Origin: Roseateles sp. SL47
Lineage (GTDB): Bacteria; Pseudomonadota; Gammaproteobacteria; Burkholderiales; Burkholderiaceae_C
Length of the DNA: 64,000 nucleotides
NCBI RefSeq assembly: GCF_026625885.1
Contig: NZ_CP113068.1
Span: 5,022,001-5,086,000 of the forward strand
Direction: 5' to 3'
How positions within the stretch are numbered: position 1 is the stretch's first letter; every line of letters starts with the position of its first letter. Positions 17,726 through 26,149 of this stretch are shown here, one piece after another. Made by a program: the position numbers and the translations under genes. The notes under the pieces are model-generated. The model ran no database searches and was not told where the DNA came from. It was given only the letters and a program-made list of their open reading frames with translations.

Positions 17726-20134
17726 ATGCCCCTGTCCATCAGAACCCGACTGCTGCTGCTTGTCCTCTCCGTCATGGTCCCCAGCATGCTGGCCGCCCTC
17801 TGGGTGAGCTGGCAGACCTGGCAGGACGAGCAGGAAGCCCTGGTGCGGCACCTGCGCGACAACACACGAGCCTTGTCGATGGTGGTGGACAAGGAGTTGT
17901 CCCAGCGCGCCGGCATCGCCCGGGTGCTGTCACTGTCACGGACCTTGGACAGCGCGCCGGTCCTGGCGCCGGACGATGTGGCCACGCTGGCGCTGCAATC
18001 CCGCCGTGCCATGCAGGGTCTGGGGGGATGGGTGGAACTCTCGACGCCGGACCAGACGCTGTTCAGTACCCGTCCCGCCGTCGTGGCCGGTGCCCCGAGC
18101 TCATCGGCCGCACCGGGCGCTGGCCTCATGCCGTCCCCGGGGGGGGCCCTCCATCCGCCTGCGGGAGCGGCGCCAGCGCCCGCCCGGCAATCCCCCCTTC
18201 CCCTTCCCCTCCCATCTCCCACTCCCGGCGCCTCCGCACCCGAACTGCCCGTAGCCCCTGCGGGGGCCGCCGGTGGCACCCGGGCCGGCAACCTCGACCC
18301 CGGCAGCCGCGCGCTGGTGGACAAACCGGTCATTGGTGGCCTGGAACCCGATACGGTCACGGGGCAGCTGCGTGCCGCCATCGTGCAGCCGGTGGAACGC
18401 AATGGGCGTGTGCTGATGAACCTGTCGGTCACTTTGCTGCCCCAGGAACTGCAGGCCATCATCGACGCGCAGAAGATGCCGGACGACTGGACGGCCACCA
18501 TCATGGACGCCAACGGCACGGTCGTTGCCCGCCATCCGGGCGGCACCACCTATGCCGGACGGCGATCCACCGCCGACCTGCAGCAGCGCATGGCCGAACA
18601 TCAGGAATCGGTGTTTGAGTCCACCTCCCTGGACGGACGCGAGGTGATCGGTTTCTTCAGCACGTCGCCGCAGGGCTGGACCTTCCTCACGGCCGTACCC
18701 CGCCACACGCTGCTGGGCGGGCGGGCGCGGGCCCTGCGGCCGATCGTGTTCGGCTCACTGGTCCTGATCCTGGCCGGCTTCGGCGGCGCACTCTGGATCA
18801 GCCGTCGCATCTCACGCCCCATCCACCAGTTGACCGACATTGCCAACAAGCTGCGGGCCGGTGAGCCGGTGCAAGCCGGTGCCACCGGCATGGCGGAATG
18901 TGATGAGGTGGCCCTGGCGCTGGAAGATGCCAGCGCCGCCATCCGTCAGGGCCGCAGTGAACTGGAGCGGCGCGTCAACGAGGCCATCGAACGCACCCGC
19001 GAAGCCGAACAGCGCAGCTCCCGCACCCAGCGGACCGCCGCCCTGGGCCGACTGACGGGAGGGGTGGCGCATGACTTCAACAACCTGCTGGGCGTGATCA
19101 GCAACAGCGCACATCTGATCCAGCGCAGCCCGCATGCGGAATCCATGGCCATGCCGGTGGGGGCCATCATGCGGTCGGTGGAAGTGGGCAGCCGTCTGAC
19201 GCAGCACCTGCTGCGGGTGTCCGGCCGCCAGCCGGTGCGCCCGCAGGTGCTGGACATGGGCACCGCCCTGGGTGAAATGAAGGAATTGCTGGCCACGGTG
19301 CTGGGCAAGCGCATGCAGCTGCAATTGCTGGTGGCGCCGGACACCCGGACGGTGCAGGTGGATGCGGCCGAACTGGAGCTGGCGATGATCAACATCGCGC
19401 TCAATGCGCGTGATGCCACCAACGGCATGGGCGAGATCCTGCTGGAGGCGCGCAATGCAGAACCGTATGAACGCCAGGATGTGGGGCCCGGTGAGTATGT
19501 CGCCATCAGCTTCACCGACAAGGGCGCCGGCATCCCCGAGGACGTGCAGGCCCGCGTCTTCGAACCCTTCTTCACCACCAAGGAGGTTGGCAAAGGCACC
19601 GGCCTCGGTTTGAGCCAGGTGCTGGGCTTCTGCGTGCAGGCCGGGGGCACGGCACGCATCGCCAGCCAGCCGGGGTATGGCACCACCGTGACCCTCTTGC
19701 TGCCGGCCAGTGGTTCCACCCCTTCCGTGCGTCCAGAGCTGGTGACCGCCCCCGGCGCCCTGGCCGGTGCCAGTGTGCTGCTGGTGGAAGACAACGAGGA
19801 ACTGAACCGGGTGACCGCCAGCCTGCTGCGCAGCCTGTCCTGCCAGGTCACCACGGCCGCCAATGCGGACGAGGCCCTGAAGCAGTTCGGCAGTGGCGCG
19901 GCATTCGATGTGGTGCTGTCGGATGTGGTGATGCCCGGCGGCATGGATGGCCAGGCGCTGGCGCGTGAACTGCGTCGCCGGCGGCCCGGCTTGCCAGTGG
20001 TGCTCATCAGCGGATTCAGTGCCGCGTTGACGGCAGAGTCCTCCTTCCCGGTGCTGCGCAAACCGGCCTCGCCGGCTCAGTTGCTCGACGCCTTGGCCCG
20101 TGCCATGGGAAAGACCAGCACCTCGCCGACCTGA
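17726..20134 (+). CDS. Membrane hybrid histidine kinase with receiver domain
   Basis: 802 aa. Transmembrane helix 8-29, a large periplasmic sensor (30-335) interrupted by a Pro/Ala low-complexity insert (120-185), second helix 337-358, HAMP linker, HisKA with the phospho-acceptor His449 in GGVAHDFNNLLG, HATPase (NIALNARDAT, FTDKGAGIP, GTGLGLSQVLGF) and a C-terminal receiver with phospho-acceptor Asp733 (LSDVVMPGG) and Lys779. The HDFNN type of H-box is the PAS-NtrB-like class. The ATG at 17726 starts directly before the first helix, though only a weak GGAG is upstream. No cognate regulator is adjacent; the output partner is unknown. Confidence 0.92.
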   Translation: MPLSIRTRLLLLVLSVMVPSMLAALWVSWQTWQDEQEALVRHLRDNTRALSMVVDKELSQRAGIARVLSLSRTLDSAPVLAPDDVATLALQSRRAMQGLGGWVELSTPDQTLFSTRPAVVAGAPSSSAAPGAGLMPSPGGALHPPAGAAPAPARQSPLPLPLPSPTPGASAPELPVAPAGAAGGTRAGNLDPGSRALVDKPVIGGLEPDTVTGQLRAAIVQPVERNGRVLMNLSVTLLPQELQAIIDAQKMPDDWTATIMDANGTVVARHPGGTTYAGRRSTADLQQRMAEHQESVFESTSLDGREVIGFFSTSPQGWTFLTAVPRHTLLGGRARALRPIVFGSLVLILAGFGGALWISRRISRPIHQLTDIANKLRAGEPVQAGATGMAECDEVALALEDASAAIRQGRSELERRVNEAIERTREAEQRSSRTQRTAALGRLTGGVAHDFNNLLGVISNSAHLIQRSPHAESMAMPVGAIMRSVEVGSRLTQHLLRVSGRQPVRPQVLDMGTALGEMKELLATVLGKRMQLQLLVAPDTRTVQVDAAELELAMINIALNARDATNGMGEILLEARNAEPYERQDVGPGEYVAISFTDKGAGIPEDVQARVFEPFFTTKEVGKGTGLGLSQVLGFCVQAGGTARIASQPGYGTTVTLLLPASGSTPSVRPELVTAPGALAGASVLLVEDNEELNRVTASLLRSLSCQVTTAANADEALKQFGSGAAFDVVLSDVVMPGGMDGQALARELRRRRPGLPVVLISGFSAALTAESSFPVLRKPASPAQLLDALARAMGKTSTSPT

Positions 20135-20149
20135 GCGACCTGTCCATGC

Positions 20150-20165
20150 GGGAGCGCACCTTGCT
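20150..20165 (+). promoter_or_regulatory. Probable sigma-54 promoter for the four-helix-bundle gene
   Basis: GGGAGCGCACCTTGCT keeps GG, CG and TTGCT with correct 10-base spacing. Expected start ~20176, 30 bases before the ATG at 20206. Confidence 0.6.
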
Positions 20166-20205
20166 GGAGGGGAGGACTCTCAACCTCCCCCAGAAAGGGC
20201 AGTCC

Positions 20206-20667
20206 ATGGACAACAAGGATGTGATCGACGATCTCAACACCCTCATCGAAACCAGCAAGGATGGTGAATACGGCTTCCTCAACTGCGCCGAGCATGTGCG
20301 CAGTGCCAGCCTGCGGGACGTCTTTGCCAAGCGCGCCGCGGATTGCCGCGAGGCCAGCGCAGAGTTGCAGCAAATGGTGCGTCAGCAAGGCGGAAAGCCG
20401 GAAGATGACGGCAGCACCAGTGGTGCGATGCATCGGGGCTGGGTGGCGGTGAAGGGCACACTGACCGGCTACAGCGACCTGGCCATGCTGGAGGAATGCG
20501 AGCGCGGTGAAGATGCTGCGCTGGCCCGCTACCGCAAGGTGGCTCAGAAGGCCCTGCCAGCGGGCGTGATGGAAGTGGTGCAGCGGCAGATGACCGGTGT
20601 GCTGCGAAATCACGACCAGATCCGTCTGCTGCGTGACCAGGCGCGTAATGCGGCGGACAAGGGCTGA
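20206..20667 (+). CDS. PA2169-type four-helix-bundle (DUF2383) protein
   Basis: 153 aa, soluble, helical. The pattern DVIDDLNTLIETSKDGEYGFLNCAEHV, with ERGEDAALARYRKVAQ and RQMTGVLRNHDQIRLLRDQA later, fits the ferritin-like bundle family often induced in stress and stationary phase. Start ATG 20206 follows AAAGGG. A strong terminator follows, so it is monocistronic. Molecular role unknown. Confidence 0.85.
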   Translation: MDNKDVIDDLNTLIETSKDGEYGFLNCAEHVRSASLRDVFAKRAADCREASAELQQMVRQQGGKPEDDGSTSGAMHRGWVAVKGTLTGYSDLAMLEECERGEDAALARYRKVAQKALPAGVMEVVQRQMTGVLRNHDQIRLLRDQARNAADKG

Positions 20668-20703
20668 TCGACAGACACTGCACGCCTGAACCCAGCAACA
20701 CCT

Positions 20704-20726
20704 GCGGGCCCGAGGGCCCGCTTTTT
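20704..20726 (+). terminator. Rho-independent terminator
   Basis: GCGGGCC stem with a short loop followed by TTTTT, 36 bases after the stop at 20667. Confidence 0.88.
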
Positions 20727-20738
20727 GTTGTGCTGCGC

Positions 20739-21350
20739 TCAGGGATGGCGCGGTGGAGCAGCTGTGGGGGCAGCGCTCGGTTCCGCCGCAGCCTGACGTG
20801 GCTTTTGCTTGTGCTGCAGGCCGTGCATCAGCCCGGCCACCAGGCCCAGCACCAGTTGCGTGGTGTCGGGCCCGAGACTGCCGCGAATACGGGCCGGCAT
20901 GAACCCCCAGGCCATGGTCAGCATCTGCAGCAGGGCCAGCTCGGGTTGGGCCTTGGCATCCACGCTCCCCGGTGCGCCCTGCCCTTGCGCACCCGCTGGC
21001 CCGCTGGCGGGCGGGCCGTGCGCGTCCGCAGCCTTGCCGCCCAGCAGGGCTCCCAGCCATCCAGTCAGCAGCCCGGCCCCCAGGCCGGGCCTGGCGCTTC
21101 CGTCGTGCCCCGCCTCTGCACGGCGATGCGGACGACGCCGCACCAGCCGCCAGAACAGCCAGCCGGACCCCACCCCGAGCAGGGGGCGCACCCAATGGCC
21201 GGGCGCCAGCACCGCATGTCCCCTCGCCTTCAGCGATTGGGCGTGATGACGGAATTGCATGTCACGCCGCACCACCCGCAGTTCGATCAGATCGATGCGG
21301 GCGTTCAGCTCGTCCAGCGTCTCAGGCATTGGGGGCTGTGGTGCGGCCAT
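20739..21350 (-). CDS. Hypothetical protein, third gene of a YqjD/YqjE-type operon
   Basis: 203 aa. N-terminus has a short coiled-coil-like segment (PETLDELNARIDLIELRVVRRD), the middle contains hydrophobic Gly-rich stretches (PGLGAGLLTGWLGALLG; TTQLVLGLVAGLMHGL), the end is Ala/Pro-rich. It overlaps the end of the YqjE-like gene. Starts at 21350 (with AAGAGGA upstream) or 21329 are both possible. Position matches YqjK in the enteric yqjD-yqjE-yqjK operon, but sequence likeness is not evident. Confidence 0.6.
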   Translation of the reverse strand: MAAPQPPMPETLDELNARIDLIELRVVRRDMQFRHHAQSLKARGHAVLAPGHWVRPLLGVGSGWLFWRLVRRRPHRRAEAGHDGSARPGLGAGLLTGWLGALLGGKAADAHGPPASGPAGAQGQGAPGSVDAKAQPELALLQMLTMAWGFMPARIRGSLGPDTTQLVLGLVAGLMHGLQHKQKPRQAAAEPSAAPTAAPPRHP

Positions 21351-21966
21351 CGGTCGACGGGTCCTCTTGGTCTCGGGGATCATTAAACAGCCAGTGGAAC
21401 TGACGGCGGGAGGCCGGCAGGGACATCATCGGTGCCAGGGCCTTCATCGCTGCGGCCACCCACAGCAGCAGCAGCAGATTGATCACCAGGACGCCGGCAC
21501 AGGCCCAAGGCAGCGCCAGGCCCATGTGGACCGCCAGGGCAATCAGGCCGGCCCACAAGGCCCACCAGGCCGTGGCGCCCGCAATGGCAGCCACCACCAG
21601 CAGCACCATCAGGCTCACAAACCCGTGGCGGGCACGCTGCAGTTCCAGCATCAGCAGCAGCGCGCGGCTTTGAACCATGCCGCGTGCGGCCTGGGCCAGT
21701 CCGTGCAGGTCGCCCATCCAGCCGCTATCCGGTGGCGGCGGGACGGGACTCTCGCGCTGCGCGTGAGGGCCCGGCTGGGCAACGGTGGAGGAATCGGTCG
21801 GGGACTCCGCGCGGGATGCGCTGGAGGAGCCGGTGAATGGAGGAATGTCGGCAGCGGTCGCCGAAGCTGGCGGCGCATGCCGGCCCGCCGCCGTCCCCGG
21901 GGGGACGGTCGGCGGCAGCCCGTCGGGCGATGGCTCAGGTCCGTGGTCGCGACGGGGATCGCTCAT
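21322..21966 (-). CDS. YqjE-like holin-superfamily membrane protein
   Basis: 214 aa. Residues 1-85 are a polar, Pro/Ser-rich N-terminal region; then an amphipathic segment (GLAQAARGMVQSRALLLMLELQ) and two transmembrane helices (FVSLMVLLVVAAIAGATAWWALWAG; CAGVLVINLLLLLWVAAAM). This is the phage-holin-3-6/YqjE layout; despite the family name it is not phage-derived here. It is 13 bases after the DUF883 gene. The long N-terminal extension is unusual for the family. Confidence 0.75.
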   Translation of the reverse strand: MSDPRRDHGPEPSPDGLPPTVPPGTAAGRHAPPASATAADIPPFTGSSSASRAESPTDSSTVAQPGPHAQRESPVPPPPDSGWMGDLHGLAQAARGMVQSRALLLMLELQRARHGFVSLMVLLVVAAIAGATAWWALWAGLIALAVHMGLALPWACAGVLVINLLLLLWVAAAMKALAPMMSLPASRRQFHWLFNDPRDQEDPSTDGRTTAPNA

Positions 21967-21979
21967 GGGCTGGCCGATC

Positions 21980-22363
21980 TCAGCGGGCCAGACGCGCGAT
22001 CAGCAGGCCCAGCGCAAAGGCGGTCCCCACGGCCACCAGCGGATGCTCACGCACGCCGGTACGGGCGCTTTGGCACCATTCATTGCTGGTACTGCGCAGC
22101 TGGTCGGCACGCTGGTGGAGCATTTCCCCGGTGCCCTCCAGGCTTTTCTGCAAATGCTGCACCGCCGGCGTTGCCTGGTTGGCCAGCTTGTCGATTGCAG
22201 CATGGGCGCTCTGGGCGACACGATTGACCAGCTCCACCCCGGGGGTGTTGCTGCCAAGGGCTGCGGTGCCATTGCTGCCCGGCAGGCCCGCCTTGGCGGC
22301 GTCATCAGAAGTGGTGAAGGGCACGGTCTTGTCGCTCTTCTCGTTGTTCGGCGTGGTGCTCAT
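21980..22363 (-). CDS. DUF883 (ElaB/YqjD-like) membrane-anchored protein
   Basis: 127 aa with a helical middle (ELVNRVAQSAHAAIDKLANQ ... GEMLHQRADQL) and a single C-terminal transmembrane anchor (HPLVAVGTAFALGLLIARLAR), the hallmark of this family, members of which are tail-anchored and can bind ribosomes in stationary phase. ATG at 22363 has AAGGAAA upstream. First gene of the three-gene unit, behind a sigma-54 promoter match. Confidence 0.88.
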   Translation of the reverse strand: MSTTPNNEKSDKTVPFTTSDDAAKAGLPGSNGTAALGSNTPGVELVNRVAQSAHAAIDKLANQATPAVQHLQKSLEGTGEMLHQRADQLRSTSNEWCQSARTGVREHPLVAVGTAFALGLLIARLAR

Positions 22364-22410
22364 GATCGTTTCCTTTCCTTGCGATATCGCAGTGTCGATG
22401 GAGGGGTTTT

Positions 22411-22426
22411 GGCAAGCGGCATGCCG
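22411..22426 (-). promoter_or_regulatory. Sigma-54 promoter for the DUF883-YqjE operon
   Basis: Minus strand reads CGGCATGCCGCTTGCC: GGCA-G and TTGC conserved, 10-base spacing. Expected start ~22400, 37 bases before the ATG. Confidence 0.75.
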
Positions 22427-22437
22427 GGTGGCGTGAT

Positions 22438-22989
22438 TCAACGCGTTGGGAGTGGCGGCTTGGGGTCGGCATCCAATCCCCGATCTGGCGATTCCGCCAC
22501 CTGGGGACGTCCATGTGCCGGTTCGATCATTTCTTCAATGATGAAATGTCCGTAGTACTGAGCGCGCTCGGCCGCGTGTGGTCGCACCGCCTGGGCGATC
22601 TGCCGCGCCTGCTCGTCGTCCTTGGCTTTCACCACGAGAAAGTGATAACCACGCTCCGCCAGTTCTCCATGGGAGCGAAGCAGATTGATTTCCTGACCGA
22701 TCGCTGCCAGCGGGCTCGCGTTCTTGAGGTCTTCAGCGACTTGCGTCACCATCTCGGTATCGGAGTAGGTGTGAATGTCAGACGCCTCGATGGCCAAGCT
22801 GCTCAGTGCTTCAGGTGCTTCAGGTGCTTCAGGTGCCTCCAGTGCCTCCAGCGCGGCCTGCGCATCCTGTGCCGTTGGAAAACTGATCACCAGATGCCCC
22901 ACCGGCTTATAGACACCAAAGCTGGTGGGGCGATTGGAAGATGACTGCGCGGCGTCATCATCCGTGCTTGTTGCCGTCGGATTTGCCAT
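22438..22989 (-). CDS. Hypothetical stress-type protein with APE repeats
   Basis: 183 aa, soluble. The segment VGHLVISFPTAQDAQAALEAL and the later YHFLVVKAKDDEQARQIAQ look like two beta-alpha units of a ferredoxin-like fold; between them a 9-bp DNA repeat encodes EAPEAPEAPEA. The C-terminal half ends ERAQYYGHFIIEEMIE. Start ATG 22989 follows GGAAGG. Not assigned to a named family. It is divergent from the receiver gene, each behind its own sigma-54 match. Confidence 0.7.
   Translation of the reverse strand: MANPTATSTDDDAAQSSSNRPTSFGVYKPVGHLVISFPTAQDAQAALEALEAPEAPEAPEALSSLAIEASDIHTYSDTEMVTQVAEDLKNASPLAAIGQEINLLRSHGELAERGYHFLVVKAKDDEQARQIAQAVRPHAAERAQYYGHFIIEEMIEPAHGRPQVAESPDRGLDADPKPPLPTR
22802..22845. 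repeat. 9-bp tandem repeat in coding sequence
   Basis: About four copies of a GGTGCTTCA-type unit (minus strand encodes Glu-Ala-Pro). In frame, so length changes would add or remove tripeptides only. Confidence 0.8.
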
Positions 22990-23038
22990 GGAATTGCCTT
23001 CCGGTGCGAACGAGCCACTGGCTCGGGACTTCCCGGTC

Positions 23039-23054
23039 GGCAAGGGCAATGCCT
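23039..23054 (-). promoter_or_regulatory. Sigma-54 promoter for the APE-repeat protein
   Basis: Minus strand reads AGGCATTGCCCTTGCC: GGCA and TTGC with 10 bases between GG and GC. Expected start ~23028, 39 bases before the ATG. Confidence 0.72.
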
Positions 23055-23125
23055 GAGAGCCCGTCAGAAAGCGCCCCAGCGAGGCGCGCCCATTCAGGAC
23101 GTTGAGGAATCGATGCGCGAACCGT

Positions 23126-23141
23126 GGGCACGGCTTTTGCC
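23126..23141 (+). promoter_or_regulatory. Sigma-54 promoter for the receiver-protein operon
   Basis: GGGCACGGCTTTTGCC matches consensus at all conserved bases except the first T. Expected start ~23152, 42 bases before the ATG at 23194. It lies back to back with the match at 23039-23054. Confidence 0.82.
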
Positions 23142-23193
23142 GTTGTCCCCAGATTCACTGACCCCCATCTTTCGCAAGGGAAGGAGCGAACCG

Positions 23194-23736
23194 ATGAACG
23201 ACGGTCTTACCTCGGTGCTGTACGTGGAGGACAGCCCGCTCAATGTCATCGTCATGGAAGCGATGTTCGAGCAACGCCGGGATCTGCGCCTGCATGTGGC
23301 CGAGGCCGGCATGCCCGCGTGGCGCATGAGCGCACGCCTGCAGCCGTCGCTCCTGCTGGTGGATTTGAATCTGCCGGATTGCCACGGCTCCGAACTGTTG
23401 AAACTGCTGCGCATGCGGCACGGCTGGTCCCGTGTCCCCGCCATTGCGGTCACCGCCGATTCCGACTTTGACGCCATGGGCGCCGGCTTCCAGGACATGT
23501 GGGCCAAGCCACTCGATGTGCGGCGCACGCTGGCACGCCTGGCCGAGCTGCTGCCGCCGCCCAAGGGCCACCACGCGGGCGCAGGCGGTTGGGATGGCGG
23601 CGCCAGGGATGACCCGGCAGGCGCAGGGCGCGCCAGTGGCAGCAGCTTGGCCTCCCAGGGCCGCCTGGCAGCCCCGGTGTCACCGCTGTCGCCGCACCGC
23701 CCTGCCCGGTCGCAGATCCGGCCGGAGGCGCGATGA
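23194..23736 (+). CDS. Single-domain response regulator with disordered tail
   Basis: 180 aa. Receiver domain from residue 6 (VLYVEDSPLNVIVMEAMFE), phospho-acceptor Asp in LLLVDLNLPDCHG, Thr in AVTAD and Lys in MWAKPLD. Residues ~128-180 are Gly/Ala/Pro-rich without an output domain. ATG 23194 follows AAGGGAAGGAG. Related receivers are often encoded C-terminal to histidine kinases; here it would act by protein contact or as a phosphate sink. Its stop overlaps the start of the next gene (ATGA). Confidence 0.85.
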   Translation: MNDGLTSVLYVEDSPLNVIVMEAMFEQRRDLRLHVAEAGMPAWRMSARLQPSLLLVDLNLPDCHGSELLKLLRMRHGWSRVPAIAVTADSDFDAMGAGFQDMWAKPLDVRRTLARLAELLPPPKGHHAGAGGWDGGARDDPAGAGRASGSSLASQGRLAAPVSPLSPHRPARSQIRPEAR

Positions 23737-24245
23737 CCGTGGAGGCCCGGCGCGCCAGCCCTTCCCACCCGGCGTCCGCCGGCGAAGGCGCCCGATTCCT
23801 GACACCGTCCCTGGCTCAGCAGGCCGCCCGTGCGGTGCAACCGGCCATCGAGGCGCAGTTGCTCAGGCCGGAGGTGAGTGGTTTGGGGGTGCTGCATCTG
23901 GTGGTGCTTGATTCCGCACCCACGGTCCTCGACGGCCCCACTGAACCGCGCTCGCTCTATGAGCACTCCATCGGAGACCGTGCCCGTTGGGATGTGGACT
24001 ATGCCGACTACGCGCGGCGCAAAGCCCGCCTCTCCTGGCGCCACGGCATGGACAGCCGTCGTCTGCAATTGTTGCAACCGCATCGCCTGCGGAGCGACGA
24101 CAGCCTGCTGTGGGGCGGCGTGAACCTGGACGGCATCGTTGTTGCCGCCAGCGGCGCGTTTCCCATCTGGGACGAGTGTTTTTCAATGCTGCTGGCCGTG
24201 CAATTGCGCGCCCTGGCGTGGGCAGCAGCAGACCAGGCACGCTGA
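23733..24245 (+). CDS. Hypothetical protein coupled to the receiver gene
   Basis: 170 aa, soluble. Segments VLHLVVLDSAPTVLDGPTEPRSLYEHSIGD and SLLWGGVNLDGIVVAASGAFPIWDECFSMLLAVQLRAL look like strands and helices of a compact alpha/beta fold, distantly like heme-degrading or GlcG-type proteins, but I cannot assign a family. ATGA overlap with the receiver makes translational coupling very likely, so it may be its partner. Confidence 0.68.
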   Translation: MTVEARRASPSHPASAGEGARFLTPSLAQQAARAVQPAIEAQLLRPEVSGLGVLHLVVLDSAPTVLDGPTEPRSLYEHSIGDRARWDVDYADYARRKARLSWRHGMDSRRLQLLQPHRLRSDDSLLWGGVNLDGIVVAASGAFPIWDECFSMLLAVQLRALAWAAADQAR

Positions 24246-24369
24246 AACCGCACGGGCACGAGCACGGATACCCGTACTCGACGGCGAACCTCGGCGCCGA
24301 AGCTGCCTGCAGGCGCCGGTGTTGTCCTGGTTTCAGGCGGCGTCGTTCGGGTTTGTCGCGTGCGGTCAT

Positions 24370-24385
24370 CGGCACGCCACCTGCC
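24370..24385 (+). promoter_or_regulatory. Sigma-54 promoter for the SDR-gmhB operon
   Basis: CGGCACGCCACCTGCC: GGCACG intact, CTGC in place of TTGC, spacing 10. Expected start ~24396, 78 bases before the ATG at 24474. Confidence 0.65.
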
Positions 24386-24473
24386 ATCTCCAGGCTGACG
24401 CAGCCGGTTCGCCAGACCCCGTGGGCGGGACGGTGCGACGCCCCCATTGCCTTGACACCAGGATGTCCTCACC

Positions 24474-25283
24474 ATGATTGATTCCCCCTCTCAGACTGCA
24501 TCCGCGACGCTTGCCTCGCCGATCGCCGCCAATGACACGGCGGCCCAGCCGTCGGACCTGGCCTCGCTGCACGGCCAGGTCGCCCTGATCACCGGCGGCG
24601 GCCGCGGGTTGGGAGCCGCCATCGCCCAGGTGCTGGGAGAAAGCGGCATGCGCGTGGTGCTGGCCGACATCGACCTGCAACGCGCCCAGGACCGCGCGGC
24701 CCTGCTGGGCGAACGCGACATCCAGGCCTTGCCGCTGGCGCTGGACGTGTCCGATCCCCGCCAGTGCGCCGATGCCGTGGCTGCGGTGGTGCAGCGCCTG
24801 GGCCGTCTGGATGCCCTGATCAACAACGCCGCCATCGATGTGACCGCACCGCTATCGGACCTCAGCATCGAGGACTGGCAACGGGTGCTCAACACCAACC
24901 TCTCCGGCCCGATGATGATGGCCAAATACGCCAGCGCCCAGATGTTCAAGCAGGGCGGCGGCCACATCGTCAACATCGCCTCCACCGCCTCCAAGCGCGC
25001 CTGGCCCAATGCCAGCGCCTACCACGCCACCAAGTGGGGCCTGCTGGGCCTGTCCCATGCGCTGCATGCCGAACTGCGCGACAAGCATGTGCGCGTCAGC
25101 GCCATCGTTGCAGGCGGCATGAAAACCCCCTTCCTCCTGGACCGTTTCCCAGGCATTGATGAGTCCCGCCTGCAGGACCCCATCCACGTGGCTCGTGCGG
25201 TCCGCTACGTGCTTCAACAGCCCGAGGGCACCGTCATTCCCGAACTGACGGTTCTGCCCACCCTTGAAAGTTCCTGGCCTTGA
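24474..25283 (+). CDS. Short-chain dehydrogenase/reductase
   Basis: 269 aa classical SDR: NAD(P)-binding TGGGRGLG (residues ~41-48), NNAAIDV, catalytic Ser in NIASTAS and the YHATK pair. Substrate unknown. An extra ~30-residue polar N-terminus precedes the fold. Its stop overlaps the gmhB start (TTGA), so it may act on a heptose or nucleotide-heptose intermediate or on a sugar used by the glycan cluster; this is inference from linkage. Ordinary ADP-heptose epimerase (HldD) is an extended SDR of different type, so this is not HldD. Confidence 0.88.
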   Translation: MIDSPSQTASATLASPIAANDTAAQPSDLASLHGQVALITGGGRGLGAAIAQVLGESGMRVVLADIDLQRAQDRAALLGERDIQALPLALDVSDPRQCADAVAAVVQRLGRLDALINNAAIDVTAPLSDLSIEDWQRVLNTNLSGPMMMAKYASAQMFKQGGGHIVNIASTASKRAWPNASAYHATKWGLLGLSHALHAELRDKHVRVSAIVAGGMKTPFLLDRFPGIDESRLQDPIHVARAVRYVLQQPEGTVIPELTVLPTLESSWP

Positions 25284-25963
25284 CCCCCTTTCTTCCCACC
25301 GACACCTTCACCGGTTCACCGGCCCGACCTCTGCGCCCCTGCCTGTTCATCGACAAGGACGGGACGTTGATCGAGAACGTGCCTTACAACGTGGATCCGG
25401 CCCAGTTGCGCTTCATGCCCGGCGCGGGGGAGGCGCTGGCCCGCTTGCGCGAGGCAGGGCTGGCGCTGGTGATCGTCACCAACCAGGCCGGCATTGCCAA
25501 GGGCCTGTTCACCCGCGCCCAGTTCGCCCGGCTGCAGGAGGTGCTGCTGCGCCGGCTGAAGGAGGAGTTCGGCGTGGTGATCGAGGATGTGGCCGTGTGC
25601 CCCCACAAGCCGGACGCCCGCGGCCGGCCCGCCTGTTTGTGCCGCAAGCCCGCGCCCGGCATGCTGATCCGCGCGGCGCGCGCGCATCACCTGGACCTGG
25701 CACGGTCCTGGATGGTGGGGGACATCCTGGACGATGTGGAAGCTGGCCATCGGGCCGGGGCCCGCGGCCTGCTGCTGGACAGCGGCGGAGAAACGGAATG
25801 GCGCCGGTCCCCGTTGCGGGAACCGGCCGGTGTCTTCAAGTCGTGGCAGGCACTGGCTGAGCATGTGCTCGCCGAGATGCAGGCGGGCGTTGAGCGGCCG
25901 GTGCCGCAGGCGATGACGATGCCCGCCGAGGCGATGATGCGGGGCGCCGCAGCGACTGCCTGA
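25280..25963 (+). CDS. gmhB: D-glycero-beta-D-manno-heptose-1,7-bisphosphate 7-phosphatase-like HAD enzyme
   Basis: 227 aa HAD-IIIA phosphatase: motif I FIDKDGTLIENVPYNVDP, motif II IVTNQAGI, the zinc-binding Cys/His loop CPHKPDARGRPACLCRKP, and motif IV MVGDILDDVEAG. It removes the 7-phosphate during heptose activation. The likely start is TTG 25280, overlapping the SDR stop. Residues beyond ~185 form an Ala/Met-rich tail not typical of GmhB. Confidence 0.88.
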   Translation: MTPFLPTDTFTGSPARPLRPCLFIDKDGTLIENVPYNVDPAQLRFMPGAGEALARLREAGLALVIVTNQAGIAKGLFTRAQFARLQEVLLRRLKEEFGVVIEDVAVCPHKPDARGRPACLCRKPAPGMLIRAARAHHLDLARSWMVGDILDDVEAGHRAGARGLLLDSGGETEWRRSPLREPAGVFKSWQALAEHVLAEMQAGVERPVPQAMTMPAEAMMRGAAATA

Positions 25964-26092
25964 GCGGGGTCTGCAACGGCGCCGTGTCTCTGCCCTGCTG
26001 GCGGGATTACGCGCACCGCAGGCCCAGCAGACGCCGGTATGCCCTCCTCTGCATGGAAGCCATGGATGGCCGCTTCACGGCAGATGGCAGGC

Positions 26093-26126
26093 TCAAAAAG
26101 AACGCGGGGCCCTTGTGGGGCCCCGG
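26093..26126 (-). terminator. Terminator after the sigma-54 activator gene
   Basis: On the minus strand an 8-bp GGGGCCC-type stem with a 5-base loop is followed after four bases by a T-rich run. It lies 24 bases past the activator stop. Confidence 0.7.
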
Positions 26127-26149
26127 TCCTTTGTCGCCTCGGTGGGTCT

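Noticed and set aside
21322..21966. Prophage remnant suggested by the holin-family name
   Set aside because: The gene sits in a YqjD/YqjE-type operon with no other phage gene nearby.
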